This document shows positions 44,581 through 53,053 of a stretch of DNA of 64,000 nucleotides, piece after piece; the stretch's first letter is position 1; the number at the start of each line of letters is the position of its first letter. The position numbers were made by a program, and so were the translations under genes. The notes under the pieces were generated by a model. That model saw only the letters and a program-made list of their open reading frames with translations, did no database searches and had not been told where the DNA came from. Origin of the DNA: Bacteroidota bacterium (lineage in GTDB: Bacteria > Bacteroidota > Bacteroidia > Chitinophagales > Chitinophagaceae); the NCBI GenBank assembly GCA_023386235.1, contig JAEWKC010000034.1:1-64000 (forward strand), in the 5' to 3' direction.

Positions 44581-44868
44581 TTAAATATTATTGGGAGGCT
44601 GAATGAACTTATCGAGCCAGGGATGCTGATTAAGTCTTTCGTCAAAAGCTATGAAAGATTGCTTAGTGGTATTTTCCTGGCCTTCGGCTGAAAGAAAATT
44701 ATTGTAACGAAAATGTTTATCTTCTTCAATAAATATTTTAGAAGCGCTTGCTGAGTGCTGCACTTCTTCGGTCAATACGCCGCTACTTAATAATTCTCCC
44801 ACCTTCTCTAAAGGCAATGCCTGAAAAGAAAAGATGAATAGTAAAAGTATAGCGTAAATTTTTTTCAT
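44581..44868 (-). CDS. Small exported hypothetical protein
   Basis: A 95-residue protein starting MKKIYAILLLFIFSFQ, a likely signal peptide ending near residue 20. The mature part is hydrophilic and has no cysteine or known motif (DKHFRYNNFLSAEGQENT, QHPWLDKFIQPP). An ATG at 44868 is preferred to an upstream TTG. It follows pnuC by 42 bases on the same strand and may be co-transcribed. Function unknown. Confidence 0.65.
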   Translation of the reverse strand: MKKIYAILLLFIFSFQALPLEKVGELLSSGVLTEEVQHSASASKIFIEEDKHFRYNNFLSAEGQENTTKQSFIAFDERLNQHPWLDKFIQPPNNI

Positions 44869-44910
44869 CGTGAGCAAAAATAATAGGTAGAAGTTTTTTC
44901 AGTCTAAAAA

Positions 44911-45516
44911 TCACGTTAAAATATTGTTCTCTTTTTTATAACTTTTTCTCCACTCCATATATCCCTTGATGCACATGACAGTATAAAAGGCTGAAAGCAA
45001 AGCATAGAAATAGATCTCACGGTCGTACTGGAGCCATATGCTAAACCCGTTAATAAAGAACCAGTATATCCAACCCGACAATATTTTCCTGGCTTCCAGA
45101 ATGGTAGCGCTAATACCAAACACAGTTATTGAAGTATCAAAATACGGGCGCGGAGAATCGGTATAGTTGGCCATGAAGTTGCCAATCAGCAAAATCGCCA
45201 ATGTGCAAATAATAATATTCAGTATATGCGCCAGGGCTTTCCATTCCACTACCGGCGGCGTCTTCTTGCCGCCTGCCCGGTTTTGCTTCCAAAAATACCA
45301 ACCGTAAAAGCCGGCCAATACATAGTATGCATTTAAGCCCGCTTCCAAATAAAGTTTGGTTTCAAAAAAAACAATCACCGTGATCAGAGAGCCTACAATA
45401 CCAAAAATCCAGCACCAGATATTTTCTTTTATCATCAAAACCAGATACAGCAGGCCACAAATAACACCTGCTATCTCCAGCCATGTTTGTTGTAAATATT
45501 CGATCACCGTATTCAA
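44911..45516 (-). CDS. pnuC: PnuC-type nicotinamide riboside transporter
   Basis: A 201-residue inner-membrane protein with about seven helices (LEIAGVICGLLYLVLMI, WCWIFGIVGSLITVIVFF, AYYVLAGFYGWYFWK, ILEARKILSGWIYWFFING). The NENxxCW-type motif KENIWCWIFGI and the aromatic FYGWYFWKQ match PnuC transporters, which bring in nicotinamide riboside by facilitated diffusion for NAD synthesis. Some relatives carry other vitamins. No riboswitch was recognised in the 109-base upstream spacer shared with fabI. Confidence 0.9.
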   Translation of the reverse strand: MNTVIEYLQQTWLEIAGVICGLLYLVLMIKENIWCWIFGIVGSLITVIVFFETKLYLEAGLNAYYVLAGFYGWYFWKQNRAGGKKTPPVVEWKALAHILNIIICTLAILLIGNFMANYTDSPRPYFDTSITVFGISATILEARKILSGWIYWFFINGFSIWLQYDREIYFYALLSAFYTVMCIKGYMEWRKSYKKENNILT

Positions 45517-45583
45517 TTATTTTGTTTTAAACTATTAAGGATAATGATTAAAGCGTTGCAATATACTATTAAATAAAAAATAT

Positions 45584-45591
45584 TACATTTG
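45584..45591 (+). promoter_or_regulatory. Candidate -7 element for fabI
   Basis: TACATTTG matches TAnnTTTG, 34 bases before the fabI ATG; a TTG lies 25 bases upstream of it (45556-45558). Confidence 0.45.
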
Positions 45592-45625
45592 TTTATTGAA
45601 TCAAAAATAAAACTATACAAATACT

Positions 45626-46438
45626 ATGTCTCACAATTTATTAAAGGGAAAGAAAGGTATCATTTTCGGCGCTTTGAACGATCAGTCTCTAGCCTGGAAA
45701 ACGGCGGTTAAGTGTCATGAAGAAGGCGCGGAACTGGTATTAACCAATGCTCCCATTGCTTTAAGAATGGGTGAAATAAATAAACTGGCAGAGCAAACCA
45801 ATGCTCCTGTAATTCCTGCAGATGTAACTAAGATGGAAGATATTGCCAACCTCATAGATAAATCAATGGAGCACTTTGGCGGAAAAATTGATTTTATTCT
45901 GCACAGCATAGGCATGAGTATGAATATGCGCAAAGGCAATCCCTATACGGCTTTGAACCACGATTTCACCTTAAAGACAATGGATATTTCTGCCATAAGC
46001 CTGCATCGTGTATTACAGGTAGCCTACGAAAAAGACGCGCTAAACGAATGGGGAAGCGTAGTAGCGCTTACATACATTGCTGCCCAGCGTGTATTTCCTG
46101 ATTATAGCGAAATGGCCGACGCTAAAGCGCTGCTGGAAAGTATCGCCAGAAGTTGGGGATATCATTATGGTATAAAAAATAAAGTGCGAGTGAATACGAT
46201 ATCTCAATCGCCCACAAAAACTACTGCCGGTGGCGGCGTAAAAGGGTTTGACGGCTTTATGGATTTTGCAGAAAAAATGAGTCCGCTTGGCAATGCCAAC
46301 GCCGATGATTTTGCCGCGTACTGCACCACTATATTTAGTGATCTTAGTAAATATATAACCATGCAAAACCTTTATCACGACGGCGGATACAGCAGCATAG
46401 GCGTTACACAAACGGTGATAAACCAGATGGAAAAATAA
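45626..46438 (+). CDS. fabI: Enoyl-ACP reductase
   Basis: A 270-residue short-chain dehydrogenase that carries out the last reduction of each fatty-acid elongation cycle using NAD(P)H. The cofactor site is GKKGIIFGALNDQSLAWKTA. The catalytic pattern is TYIAAQRVFPDYSEMADAK, with the FabI-type tyrosines and a lysine six residues after the second. It is longer than E. coli FabI only at the C terminus. It is transcribed alone between its own promoter and the terminator at 46461-46491. Confidence 0.94.
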   Translation: MSHNLLKGKKGIIFGALNDQSLAWKTAVKCHEEGAELVLTNAPIALRMGEINKLAEQTNAPVIPADVTKMEDIANLIDKSMEHFGGKIDFILHSIGMSMNMRKGNPYTALNHDFTLKTMDISAISLHRVLQVAYEKDALNEWGSVVALTYIAAQRVFPDYSEMADAKALLESIARSWGYHYGIKNKVRVNTISQSPTKTTAGGGVKGFDGFMDFAEKMSPLGNANADDFAAYCTTIFSDLSKYITMQNLYHDGGYSSIGVTQTVINQMEK

Positions 46439-46460
46439 TAATAGCTTTATACCATTTTAT

Positions 46461-46491
46461 AAAAAAACACGTCTTTGAGATGTGTTTTTTT
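46461..46491. terminator. Bidirectional intrinsic terminator
   Basis: Arms AAAAAACAC and GTGTTTTTT plus TCT/AGA after a mismatch, with A-run and T-run on the two sides. It serves fabI and the convergent xerD. Confidence 0.85.
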
Positions 46492-47392
46492 ATTTTCTAA
46501 ACGCCGGATGATAATCCTGCAATGTTTTCTTGAGAAAGTTTTTATCCAGGTGCGTATAGATCTCTGTAGTAGTAATGCTTTCATGACCAAGCATCTCCTG
46601 TACAGCCCTTAAATCAGCGCCGCCTTCTACCAGGTGCGTGGCAAATGAATGCCTGAAAGTGTGCGGAGACACACTTTTAGCAATTCCGGCTTTGGCAGCC
46701 AGTTCTTTTATAAGTGTGAAAACATACACTCTTGAGAGGTTTTTGCCATTCCGGTTCAGAAAAACAAAATCCTCGTAGCCTTCTTTTATTTTTATTTGCT
46801 TTCGTGAAGTATCGGAGTACAATATTATTTGCTTTTTAGCACTCTCGCCTATAGGCACCAGCCTTTGCTTATCGCCTTTGCCCAACACTTTAATAAAGTC
46901 AACGTCGAGATACAACCAGCTGTATCTCAGGTTTACAGCTTCACTTACCCGCAAACCGCAACTATACATTACTTCCAGCAGCGCTTTATTTCTTTCACCG
47001 TCTGGCCGGCTTCTGTCTATCGCCGCTATCACTTCTTCTATCTCTTCATAGCTCAGCACGTCGGGCAGTATACGATTAAGCTTAGGTTGCTCCAGCAGCA
47101 AGCTCGGGTCGGCGTCAATAATATTTTCTATTACGCAATATTTAAAAAAACTTCTCACACCCGAAATGGTGCGCGCCTGGCTTTTAGCATTCAGTCCTTT
47201 TGCCGCAATAAACTGAACAAAATCCTGCAACAGATCTATCGTAACGTCTTTTACAGAAATGTCTTTTTCTTTCTCTTCCAAATAAGCGGTAAGCTTACGT
47301 ACATCACGCAAATAAGACTCTACAGAATGATTGCTGAGTGATTGTTCAATTTGTAAAAAAGCCTTGTATCCTTTTATTTGTGCCTGCCACAT
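46490..47392 (-). CDS. xerD: XerD-type tyrosine recombinase
   Basis: A 300-residue site-specific recombinase, the normal length for XerC/XerD. The N-terminal SAM-like domain (FLQIEQSLSNHSVESYLRDV) binds DNA. Catalytic residues are the arginine in YSCGLRVSEAV, the lysine in VLGKGDKQRLVPI, HTFRHSFATHL, GHESITTTEIYTHLD with the nucleophilic tyrosine. Xer enzymes resolve chromosome dimers at dif; no dif site was identified here. It follows yraN by 24 bases. XerC and XerD are hard to tell apart by eye. Confidence 0.9.
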   Translation of the reverse strand: MWQAQIKGYKAFLQIEQSLSNHSVESYLRDVRKLTAYLEEKEKDISVKDVTIDLLQDFVQFIAAKGLNAKSQARTISGVRSFFKYCVIENIIDADPSLLLEQPKLNRILPDVLSYEEIEEVIAAIDRSRPDGERNKALLEVMYSCGLRVSEAVNLRYSWLYLDVDFIKVLGKGDKQRLVPIGESAKKQIILYSDTSRKQIKIKEGYEDFVFLNRNGKNLSRVYVFTLIKELAAKAGIAKSVSPHTFRHSFATHLVEGGADLRAVQEMLGHESITTTEIYTHLDKNFLKKTLQDYHPAFRK

Positions 47393-47416
47393 TTCTTTTG
47401 TAAGTATAATTGTTTA

Positions 47417-47767
47417 TTAAAAATACACATCCTCATTCAGCCAGTATTCAATTTTATTTTTCAAGATCGTAATGGCCAGTACATCAAACCGGATCTCTTT
47501 CCATTCGTTGTGCAGGAACTGGTATTCCTCCGCACCTTTTTTTAATTGAGCCATTTTTTTCACGGAAACACTTTCTTCCGGCTTGCCGAACTTCAGGCTT
47601 TTTCTCGTTTTTACCTCTATTATATGCAGTACATTATCTTTAGCGGCTATAATATCTATTTCGGTATGCCTGTGCCGCCAGTTTCTCTCAATAACAACAA
47701 AGTTCAACTGTTGTAAATAAGTCACAGCAAGGTCTTCGCCATTTTTACCCGTTAACAGATTGTTCAT
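47417..47767 (-). CDS. YraN family (UPF0102) endonuclease-like protein
   Basis: A 116-residue cytoplasmic protein of the YraN family with a Holliday-junction-resolvase-like fold. Conserved residues are in GEDLAVTYL, HRHTEIDIIA, and IIEVKTRKSLKFGKP, which together give the E-D-ExK pattern of this nuclease superfamily. Biological role uncertain. It is the first gene of a yraN-xerD unit with a -7 box 8 bases before its ATG. Confidence 0.92.
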   Translation of the reverse strand: MNNLLTGKNGEDLAVTYLQQLNFVVIERNWRHRHTEIDIIAAKDNVLHIIEVKTRKSLKFGKPEESVSVKKMAQLKKGAEEYQFLHNEWKEIRFDVLAITILKNKIEYWLNEDVYF

Positions 47768-47774
47768 AGTATTT

Positions 47775-47782
47775 CAAATATA
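47775..47782 (-). promoter_or_regulatory. Candidate -7 element for yraN-xerD
   Basis: On the minus strand the sequence is TATATTTG, a TAnnTTTG match very close to the yraN ATG, so the transcript would have almost no leader. Confidence 0.35.
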
Positions 47783-47824
47783 AAGTATTTTTTTAGTTGT
47801 AAATTGCGACAAATTATTTTTATT

Positions 47825-49048
47825 ATGATTTCCGACAACAATATCTTTCTGCTGAAAGGAAAAGTACAGCATTACGACTGGGGCGGTTACACTTACTTGC
47901 CAGAGCTGTTACATTTTGATAATCAACAACAGCAACCCTGTGCCGAATATTGGATGGGCGCGCATAATTCCGCACCTTCTGTGCTTGTTGACGGGCAAAA
48001 TGAATATCCGCTGAACGAACTCATACAGAGCAACCCTGAAAAATTTTTAGGAAAATCTGTTTATGAACAATTTGGAGAACTTCCTTTCCTGTATAAAATT
48101 CTTGATGTAAAGGAAATGCTTTCCATACAGGTGCATCCTTCTAAAACAGAAGCAGGCAAAGGGTTTGAGAAAGAGGAAATGGAGGGTATAGATATAAAAG
48201 CTTCTAACAGAAATTACAAAGACAAGAATCATAAACCCGAAGTAATGATTGCTCTTAGCGAATTTTGGCTGCTGCATGGTTTTTTACAGGAAGAAAAATT
48301 AAAAGATGTTTTACAACGCGTAGACGCTTTCAAAGAATTGATATCCATCTTAAAAGAGAAGGGCACAAAAGGCTTGTACCGGCATGTAATGGAAATGTCC
48401 CAAGAAGATGCGAACGCTCTATTACAGCCTTTGGTCAGCGAGGTTTTAGCTGAAAAAAGAACCGATAAATCAACGCCTGAATATTGGGTACAAAAATTAT
48501 TTCAAAATAAAAACACAGAAGCTGCAACAGATTTTGATAAGGGCATATTTTCCATCTACTTTTTCAATATTGTAAAAGCTGAAAAAGGTGAAGCTGTTTT
48601 TCAGGGAGCGGGTTTGCCACATGCTTACCTGGAAGGTCAAAACGTAGAGCTGATGGCCAATAGTGATAATGTTTTGCGTGGCGGACTTACTTCTAAACAT
48701 GTAGACGTACCTGAACTGCTGAAGCACACTTCATTTGAAGGCATTGTACCCGAATCTCTTACACCGCGAGCAGAAGGCGCCGAAAAAATATTTGAATGCC
48801 CCGTACCAGACTTTGGTATTTCTGAAATAAGCCTGCAACAAAATGAAACAATAGAACTACAAACGCATTCTTTAGAAATTTTATTTGTCTTGCAAGGCAA
48901 TGCATTATTTACATCTGAGCAAAAAACAATTGAAGCCAAAAGTGGAGAAGCCGTAGCTGTATTGCCCGAAAGTAATTTTTCCATTACCTCGCAAGCCTTG
49001 GAAACAATAGTGTATAAGGCATTTGTGCCTGTCGTACGCACTCATTAA
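47825..49048 (+). CDS. manA: Mannose-6-phosphate isomerase, class I
   Basis: A 407-residue zinc enzyme that interconverts mannose 6-phosphate and fructose 6-phosphate. Cupin motifs are KVQHYDWGG, CAEYWMGAHNSAPS, KEMLSIQVHPSK with the zinc histidine, KDKNHKPEVMIAL with the zinc glutamate, and AGLPHAYLEGQNVELMANSDNVLRGG (key part GLPHAYLEG with the third ligand). The start chosen is the ATG giving MISDNNIFLLKGK, since the upstream TTG adds residues unlike the family. It is divergent from yraN and ends at a clear terminator. Confidence 0.94.
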   Translation: MISDNNIFLLKGKVQHYDWGGYTYLPELLHFDNQQQQPCAEYWMGAHNSAPSVLVDGQNEYPLNELIQSNPEKFLGKSVYEQFGELPFLYKILDVKEMLSIQVHPSKTEAGKGFEKEEMEGIDIKASNRNYKDKNHKPEVMIALSEFWLLHGFLQEEKLKDVLQRVDAFKELISILKEKGTKGLYRHVMEMSQEDANALLQPLVSEVLAEKRTDKSTPEYWVQKLFQNKNTEAATDFDKGIFSIYFFNIVKAEKGEAVFQGAGLPHAYLEGQNVELMANSDNVLRGGLTSKHVDVPELLKHTSFEGIVPESLTPRAEGAEKIFECPVPDFGISEISLQQNETIELQTHSLEILFVLQGNALFTSEQKTIEAKSGEAVAVLPESNFSITSQALETIVYKAFVPVVRTH

Positions 49049-49069
49049 ACTTAGCCAATTGCGTGAATG

Positions 49070-49097
49070 AAAAAAGCCTCAGAATATGAGGCTTTTT
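49070..49097. terminator. Bidirectional intrinsic terminator
   Basis: Arms AAAAAGCCTCA and TGAGGCTTTTT around GAATA, between convergent manA and the DUF937/OmpA gene. Confidence 0.9.
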
Positions 49098-49145
49098 AGT
49101 TTTAGTTGTATTAGTAATAGTTAAGAAACGTATCTGTTAGATTTT

Positions 49146-50423
49146 TTATTTTTCAAAACGAATTGCTGTTTTTCTATCGGCTTCTCTTTCCTTATCGCTT
49201 GCTGTTTCAGCGACTGTAGCAAATTGTTCGCCATAGCCTTCCGCACCGGTAACCTGGTTTCCGGCATCTGCCAATGCATTTTTAACCGCGTCTGCACGGT
49301 TTTGAGAAAGTCTTAAGTTAGCCGCTTCATCACCTACTTTATCTGTATAAGCGCCTACTTTAATTTTAGCTTCAGGAAACTCTTTTAAAATGGCCATTAA
49401 ATTATCCAACTGCACTTTGGAATCGGGCGTAAGGTTTGCTGTACCAAACTCAAAATTGATATTATCAAAGTTGAACCATCTATCTTTTAGCTGGTCATTA
49501 TTGGCGTTGGTATAATCAGCTGATTTAAGGAAAGTAACAATCTGATCTTCAATACCGCCTTTATATGCATTAACGGTAGCGCCACTGGGAAGCGTTACTA
49601 CCAGCGTTTCTCTTTCTACATTAGCCAAAGATGTATCACCGGCCTGCAAGGTAGTATCTACGCCTGTTACAGAAACCGTATCCCTTGTGTCGTCAACACG
49701 CTTATCATTACAGGTTCTTAATAAAAACAGCAACAGCACCGCTCCTACTATACCCAACAGCAGAGGAAGCAGGAATTTATTTCCGCTCTTCTTTTCTTCG
49801 GGTTCATGATTATTATATTGCTGTTGTGTGTGTACATTTTCTTCTTTGGCATATTCAGCCTGGGGCGTACCGGTAACACTGCTGGTGATATTTGTAAGCA
49901 AAGAACCGATACCTAAAGAAGCGGGTATGGCAGACAGCATGTTGTCTTTATCTTTTCTGAATAAATCAACGATAGAGTCAACAGTAGCGCCGTTTTCAAC
50001 CGCATGTCTTCCGATGCTTCCTAATGTAGAAACAGAAGATGCTTCAAAAAGATCTCTGGTAGATGCAGAACCGATGCCTGCATACGTGGCTATTTTTTCA
50101 ATAATGCTGTGAAAAGAATTACCGAATAAATTATTTACAAAAGTACCTGCCTGCGTAGCTGAGGCGGATTGGTTGCTACCAAATACATTGCCCAGGTTAT
50201 TTAAACTACCGTTGGTAAAAATATTTTTAGCCAGACTAAATACTGATGACATGAAAGAAGAATCGCCCTCGGCGCGCTGACCAATGGCTGCGAAAATTGT
50301 AGGTACGATAGCATCCAGCGCTTTGGAGACCCCATCTTTGCTTTCATTTAGCTGCGAAGAAGCATTTTGTGCAAAAGCATCACCCAGATAGCTTTTAGCC
50401 AGTTCAATAATTGTGTTACTCAT
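49146..50423 (-). CDS. DUF937-OmpA membrane protein
   Basis: A 425-residue protein joining two families. Residues about 5-190 resemble DUF937 (SSQLNESKDGVSKALDAIVPT, DNMLSAIPASLGIGSLL). A membrane helix follows (about 218-238, LLPLLLGIVGAVLLLFLL). The last 120 residues are an OmpA-like peptidoglycan-binding domain (FEFGTANLTPDSKVQLDNL, VGAYTDKVGDEAANLRLSQNRA, VTAEGYGEQF-type GAEGYGEQFA). No signal peptide precedes DUF937, so that part should be cytoplasmic and OmpA periplasmic. It may tie the inner membrane to the wall. The C-terminal domain ends in FEK and looks complete. Confidence 0.85.
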   Translation of the reverse strand: MSNTIIELAKSYLGDAFAQNASSQLNESKDGVSKALDAIVPTIFAAIGQRAEGDSSFMSSVFSLAKNIFTNGSLNNLGNVFGSNQSASATQAGTFVNNLFGNSFHSIIEKIATYAGIGSASTRDLFEASSVSTLGSIGRHAVENGATVDSIVDLFRKDKDNMLSAIPASLGIGSLLTNITSSVTGTPQAEYAKEENVHTQQQYNNHEPEEKKSGNKFLLPLLLGIVGAVLLLFLLRTCNDKRVDDTRDTVSVTGVDTTLQAGDTSLANVERETLVVTLPSGATVNAYKGGIEDQIVTFLKSADYTNANNDQLKDRWFNFDNINFEFGTANLTPDSKVQLDNLMAILKEFPEAKIKVGAYTDKVGDEAANLRLSQNRADAVKNALADAGNQVTGAEGYGEQFATVAETASDKEREADRKTAIRFEK

Positions 50424-50577
50424 TTTTTTTGTGTTTTATTTAGTTTTCAGATGATTATATATTTATAAGTCGCTATATATATTAAAGGTTTTTTTAATAA
50501 ATTGCGACTCTTTGTAAATAGCAAAACCCTTGCCAAAGTAGCATAAATTACAAATTATTTTATATCTGTATAAACAG

Positions 50578-50604
50578 AAAACCCGCTCTTACGAAACGGG
50601 TTTT
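50578..50604 (-). terminator. Intrinsic terminator of M56 gene region
   Basis: Arms AAAACCCG and CGGGTTTT around an 11-base loop. It lies 36 bases beyond the stop of the ancestral M56-TonB_C frame (50640-50642), which supports the view that the original gene extended that far. Confidence 0.7.
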
Positions 50605-50639
50605 GAAATATTATATAAATTGTGGAAAGTGTATAATTA

Positions 50640-50935
50640 TCATTGATTGCTATATATAATAGTAAATTTTGAGTCTTGCACATCCCAGACAAACTCTACC
50701 TTTTCTCTTGAAATAACTTTTTTTCCGTTTTGCTTTGCGGGGTTCCATTTTCCACTTTATTTACAACTCTCACGGCTTCTGCAGCAGTGCCGTACCCGGG
50801 ATCGTTTAAGGCTTTTACCTGACTTATATTCCCTTCTTTATCTACGCGAAAAGATACAGTTACTCTATAAGTCCCGACAGGACCTTTTTTGTTATTAATT
50901 ATATCATGATTTAAATTTCTCCCTACAAATTGGTT
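50640..50935 (-). pseudogene. Cut-off TonB_C tail of the M56 protein
   Basis: Past the TGA that ends the M56 frame, the same frame continues NQFVGRNLNHDIINNKKGPV, then GTYRVTVSFRVDKEGNISQV and NDPGYGTAAEAVRVVNK, a clear TonB C-terminal domain. The TGA stands where TGG (W) would give YPGNWNQF. Near 50743-50756 the frame is lost; a one-base shift restores KWNPAKQNGKKVISREKVEF and a final stop at 50640. Two independent lesions mean this tail is no longer made as one protein. Remaining bases between here and 50424 hold only the terminator and AT-rich DNA. Confidence 0.88.
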
Positions 50936-52585
50936 TCAGTTTCCGGGATATGTTGCCGGCTCCTGCACAGTTGTAAATTCTTTATCGTACGTCTCTTTTT
51001 GTTTATTGAGTGCATCCTCTTCATTTTTATTGTGTCTGTCCATACTTTGTTTGGTAGTAATTAAAACCACTCCATTTTTACCTTGTTCTCCGTATATGGC
51101 AGCAGCAGCTTTGTCTTTCAAAACAGTGATAGCTTCTATATCATTTGGATTTAAAAAATTCATATCAGTTCCTTTTGTAAGAGGCTTTCCATCTAAAATA
51201 TATAATACATCTTTATTGCCTTTTATTAAAAACTGATTTTCTTCTGTATTATTTTTAGTATTAGCAGCGCTCTCTATACGATACCCCTTTACAATTAATT
51301 CTTTTGGCTCTGTAAGCGTTTCGTTTTTTTGTGACTTTTTTTTGCTTATTTCTATTACACCATTCTTTCCTTGCTCACCGTATATAGCAGTAGCGGCTTT
51401 ACCCTTTAAGACATTGATAGATTTGATATCATTTGAATTTATTTTATCCAAATCCCTATTTTGTTGCAAAGGCTTTCCATCCACAATAATTAAAGCTTTC
51501 ATAATTGAATCGTCGTTGGATGTAATAGTTAGTGGACCATCTCCGCCTACTGTGGCAAATGGCTTTCCATTTTCAGACACTTTCACTTCGCCACCAGTCG
51601 TTATCATTACTCCTTCTACTTTTCCTTTTAAAGGAGGCAGCGTATCTTGTGTATTCATTTCAGTTATGGCCAGCTGGTTTTCCAGCTCTTTAATGGTTTC
51701 CTTTGCTTCTGCTTTTTGGATATTAAAGCCTAAGGCAAAAGTAATGCAGCCGAGCAGCGGCAGCACCAGCAATCTGCGGGCATAGCTGTATTTTGTTTGT
51801 TGATTATTGGTAAGCATGTGTAATCGTTTTTTAATGGATGAATAAAAAATGGCCTGGCCGGGAGCGTACTTAAAGCTGTCAATCCGGCTGCGTAAAAGCA
51901 TCGTTGCAAAGGCGCGTCCATCTTTGTTGTCAATCGCTTTTTCGTCGGCTATGTATTCATGTATCAACGTTAATTCTTTTTCTATGAAATAAAACACCGG
52001 GTTGAACCAGCATACAGCTTTCACTACCTGCATAAAAACACGGTCATAGCTATGCCTTTGCTCAATATGCGCCATCTCGTGCCGAAAAATCTGCCGGCCG
52101 GCTTCTTCATCCAGCGAGATATCTTCGCGCCAAAACAAATTTTTGAAAAAAGAAAAAGGAGCTTCCTGCAAATTAGTATCCACGAAAAAAATATCTCCTA
52201 AAGGCTTAACCGTATATCTTTTCCTGAGACGAAATATTTTTATAATTCTTATAAAAACAAACAATAACAATAAGGCAGAAACCAATGCCAGCAATATATA
52301 CACAATTGACTGCCAGGAAACAGAAGCTGCCGCATCCGTACTTATAAGTATTACCTGCTGTGACTGCTGACTGGCATAAACCAGATCCAATAACCTGCCA
52401 ATGCGTTCATTATCGCTCTGAATAAGAAAATCTATATTGATAAATGGTATTAAAAAACTCAAGCCTACGGCAAACAGCAGATAAAACCTGTTGTAATGAT
52501 GAAACTGTTTATTCCTCAAAAAAAGTTGATAGTATACAAACAGCAGCACAGAACATACTACCATTTTTAGGATGTATGTAAGCAT
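50936..52585 (-). CDS. BlaR1-like M56 metallopeptidase with two plug-like repeats (truncated)
   Basis: As read, a 549-residue membrane protein. The N terminus has about four helices (LKMVVCSVLLFVYYQLFL, FYLLFAVGLSFLIPFI, VYILLALVSALLLLFVFI). The zinc site is HEMAHIEQRH with the downstream glutamate in HEYIADEKAID. A helix near residue 275-292 ends the M56 part. The outside part has two plug-like repeats: GKPLQQNRDLDKINSNDIKS with INVLKGKAATAIYGEQGKNG, and GKPLTKGTDMNFLNPNDIEA with ITVLKDKAAAAIYGEQGKNG. A TGA removes the former TonB_C tail. It follows a BlaI repressor gene by 33 bases; in BlaR1-BlaI systems the peptidase inactivates the repressor on signal. Confidence 0.87.
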   Translation of the reverse strand: MLTYILKMVVCSVLLFVYYQLFLRNKQFHHYNRFYLLFAVGLSFLIPFINIDFLIQSDNERIGRLLDLVYASQQSQQVILISTDAAASVSWQSIVYILLALVSALLLLFVFIRIIKIFRLRKRYTVKPLGDIFFVDTNLQEAPFSFFKNLFWREDISLDEEAGRQIFRHEMAHIEQRHSYDRVFMQVVKAVCWFNPVFYFIEKELTLIHEYIADEKAIDNKDGRAFATMLLRSRIDSFKYAPGQAIFYSSIKKRLHMLTNNQQTKYSYARRLLVLPLLGCITFALGFNIQKAEAKETIKELENQLAITEMNTQDTLPPLKGKVEGVMITTGGEVKVSENGKPFATVGGDGPLTITSNDDSIMKALIIVDGKPLQQNRDLDKINSNDIKSINVLKGKAATAIYGEQGKNGVIEISKKKSQKNETLTEPKELIVKGYRIESAANTKNNTEENQFLIKGNKDVLYILDGKPLTKGTDMNFLNPNDIEAITVLKDKAAAAIYGEQGKNGVVLITTKQSMDRHNKNEEDALNKQKETYDKEFTTVQEPATYPGN

Positions 52586-52618
52586 TGGTTATATTTTTTA
52601 CAGTGAATGAAAAATAAT

Positions 52619-52999
52619 CTATTTCTTCTTCAACTCTTTCAACAGCAATTCAAGGTCCTGAATGCTAAGCTGGTTTTCATCTACCAGAAAGGAAACCGCT
52701 TCTTTATACGAGCCGCTGAAATAATTCTTCACCAGGCCAGAAAATGTTTTTTTAGAATAATCATCTTTGGCTACAGCCGGTATGTACTTGTGAATTCTGC
52801 CTATTACCTCTACTTCCACAAATCCTTTGTCGGCCATTATCTTTAAAAAAGTAGCTACAGTATTCTGGTGCAATTTGGGTTCAGGCAATGCTTCCATAAC
52901 CTCTCTAAGGTAAGCGCCGTCTAAGTCCCACAGAATTTGCATCAATTGTTCTTCCGCCTTTGTAAGTGTAGGTATTTCTTTTGTTTTCTTTGGTGCCAT
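52619..52999 (-). CDS. BlaI/MecI family transcriptional repressor
   Basis: A 126-residue winged-helix repressor with LTKAEEQLMQILWDLDGAYL, REVMEALPEPKLHQNTVATF and LKIMADKGFVEVE as in BlaI/MecI/CopY proteins, and a C-terminal dimerisation part. It is the first gene of a unit with the M56 peptidase, the usual BlaI-BlaR1 order. No beta-lactamase gene is near, so the regulated genes are unknown. A palindrome (53054-53069) overlapping the likely -33 region suggests self-repression. Confidence 0.94.
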   Translation of the reverse strand: MAPKKTKEIPTLTKAEEQLMQILWDLDGAYLREVMEALPEPKLHQNTVATFLKIMADKGFVEVEVIGRIHKYIPAVAKDDYSKKTFSGLVKNYFSGSYKEAVSFLVDENQLSIQDLELLLKELKKK

Positions 53000-53024
53000 A
53001 GTTTTTGTTTTTTTAAATTCAATA

Positions 53025-53032
53025 CAAACATA
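53025..53032 (-). promoter_or_regulatory. Candidate -7 element of blaI-M56 unit
   Basis: On the minus strand the sequence is TATGTTTG, a TAnnTTTG match 26 bases before the BlaI ATG. Confidence 0.5.
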
Positions 53033-53053
53033 AAACTAAATAATTAAACAAGC

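Noticed and set aside
47804..47825. TTG start for manA seven codons upstream
   Set aside because: The ATG at 47825 fits the family N terminus; the extra residues do not. The same reasoning was used for sdaA, the ROK gene, the sigma factor and the small exported protein.
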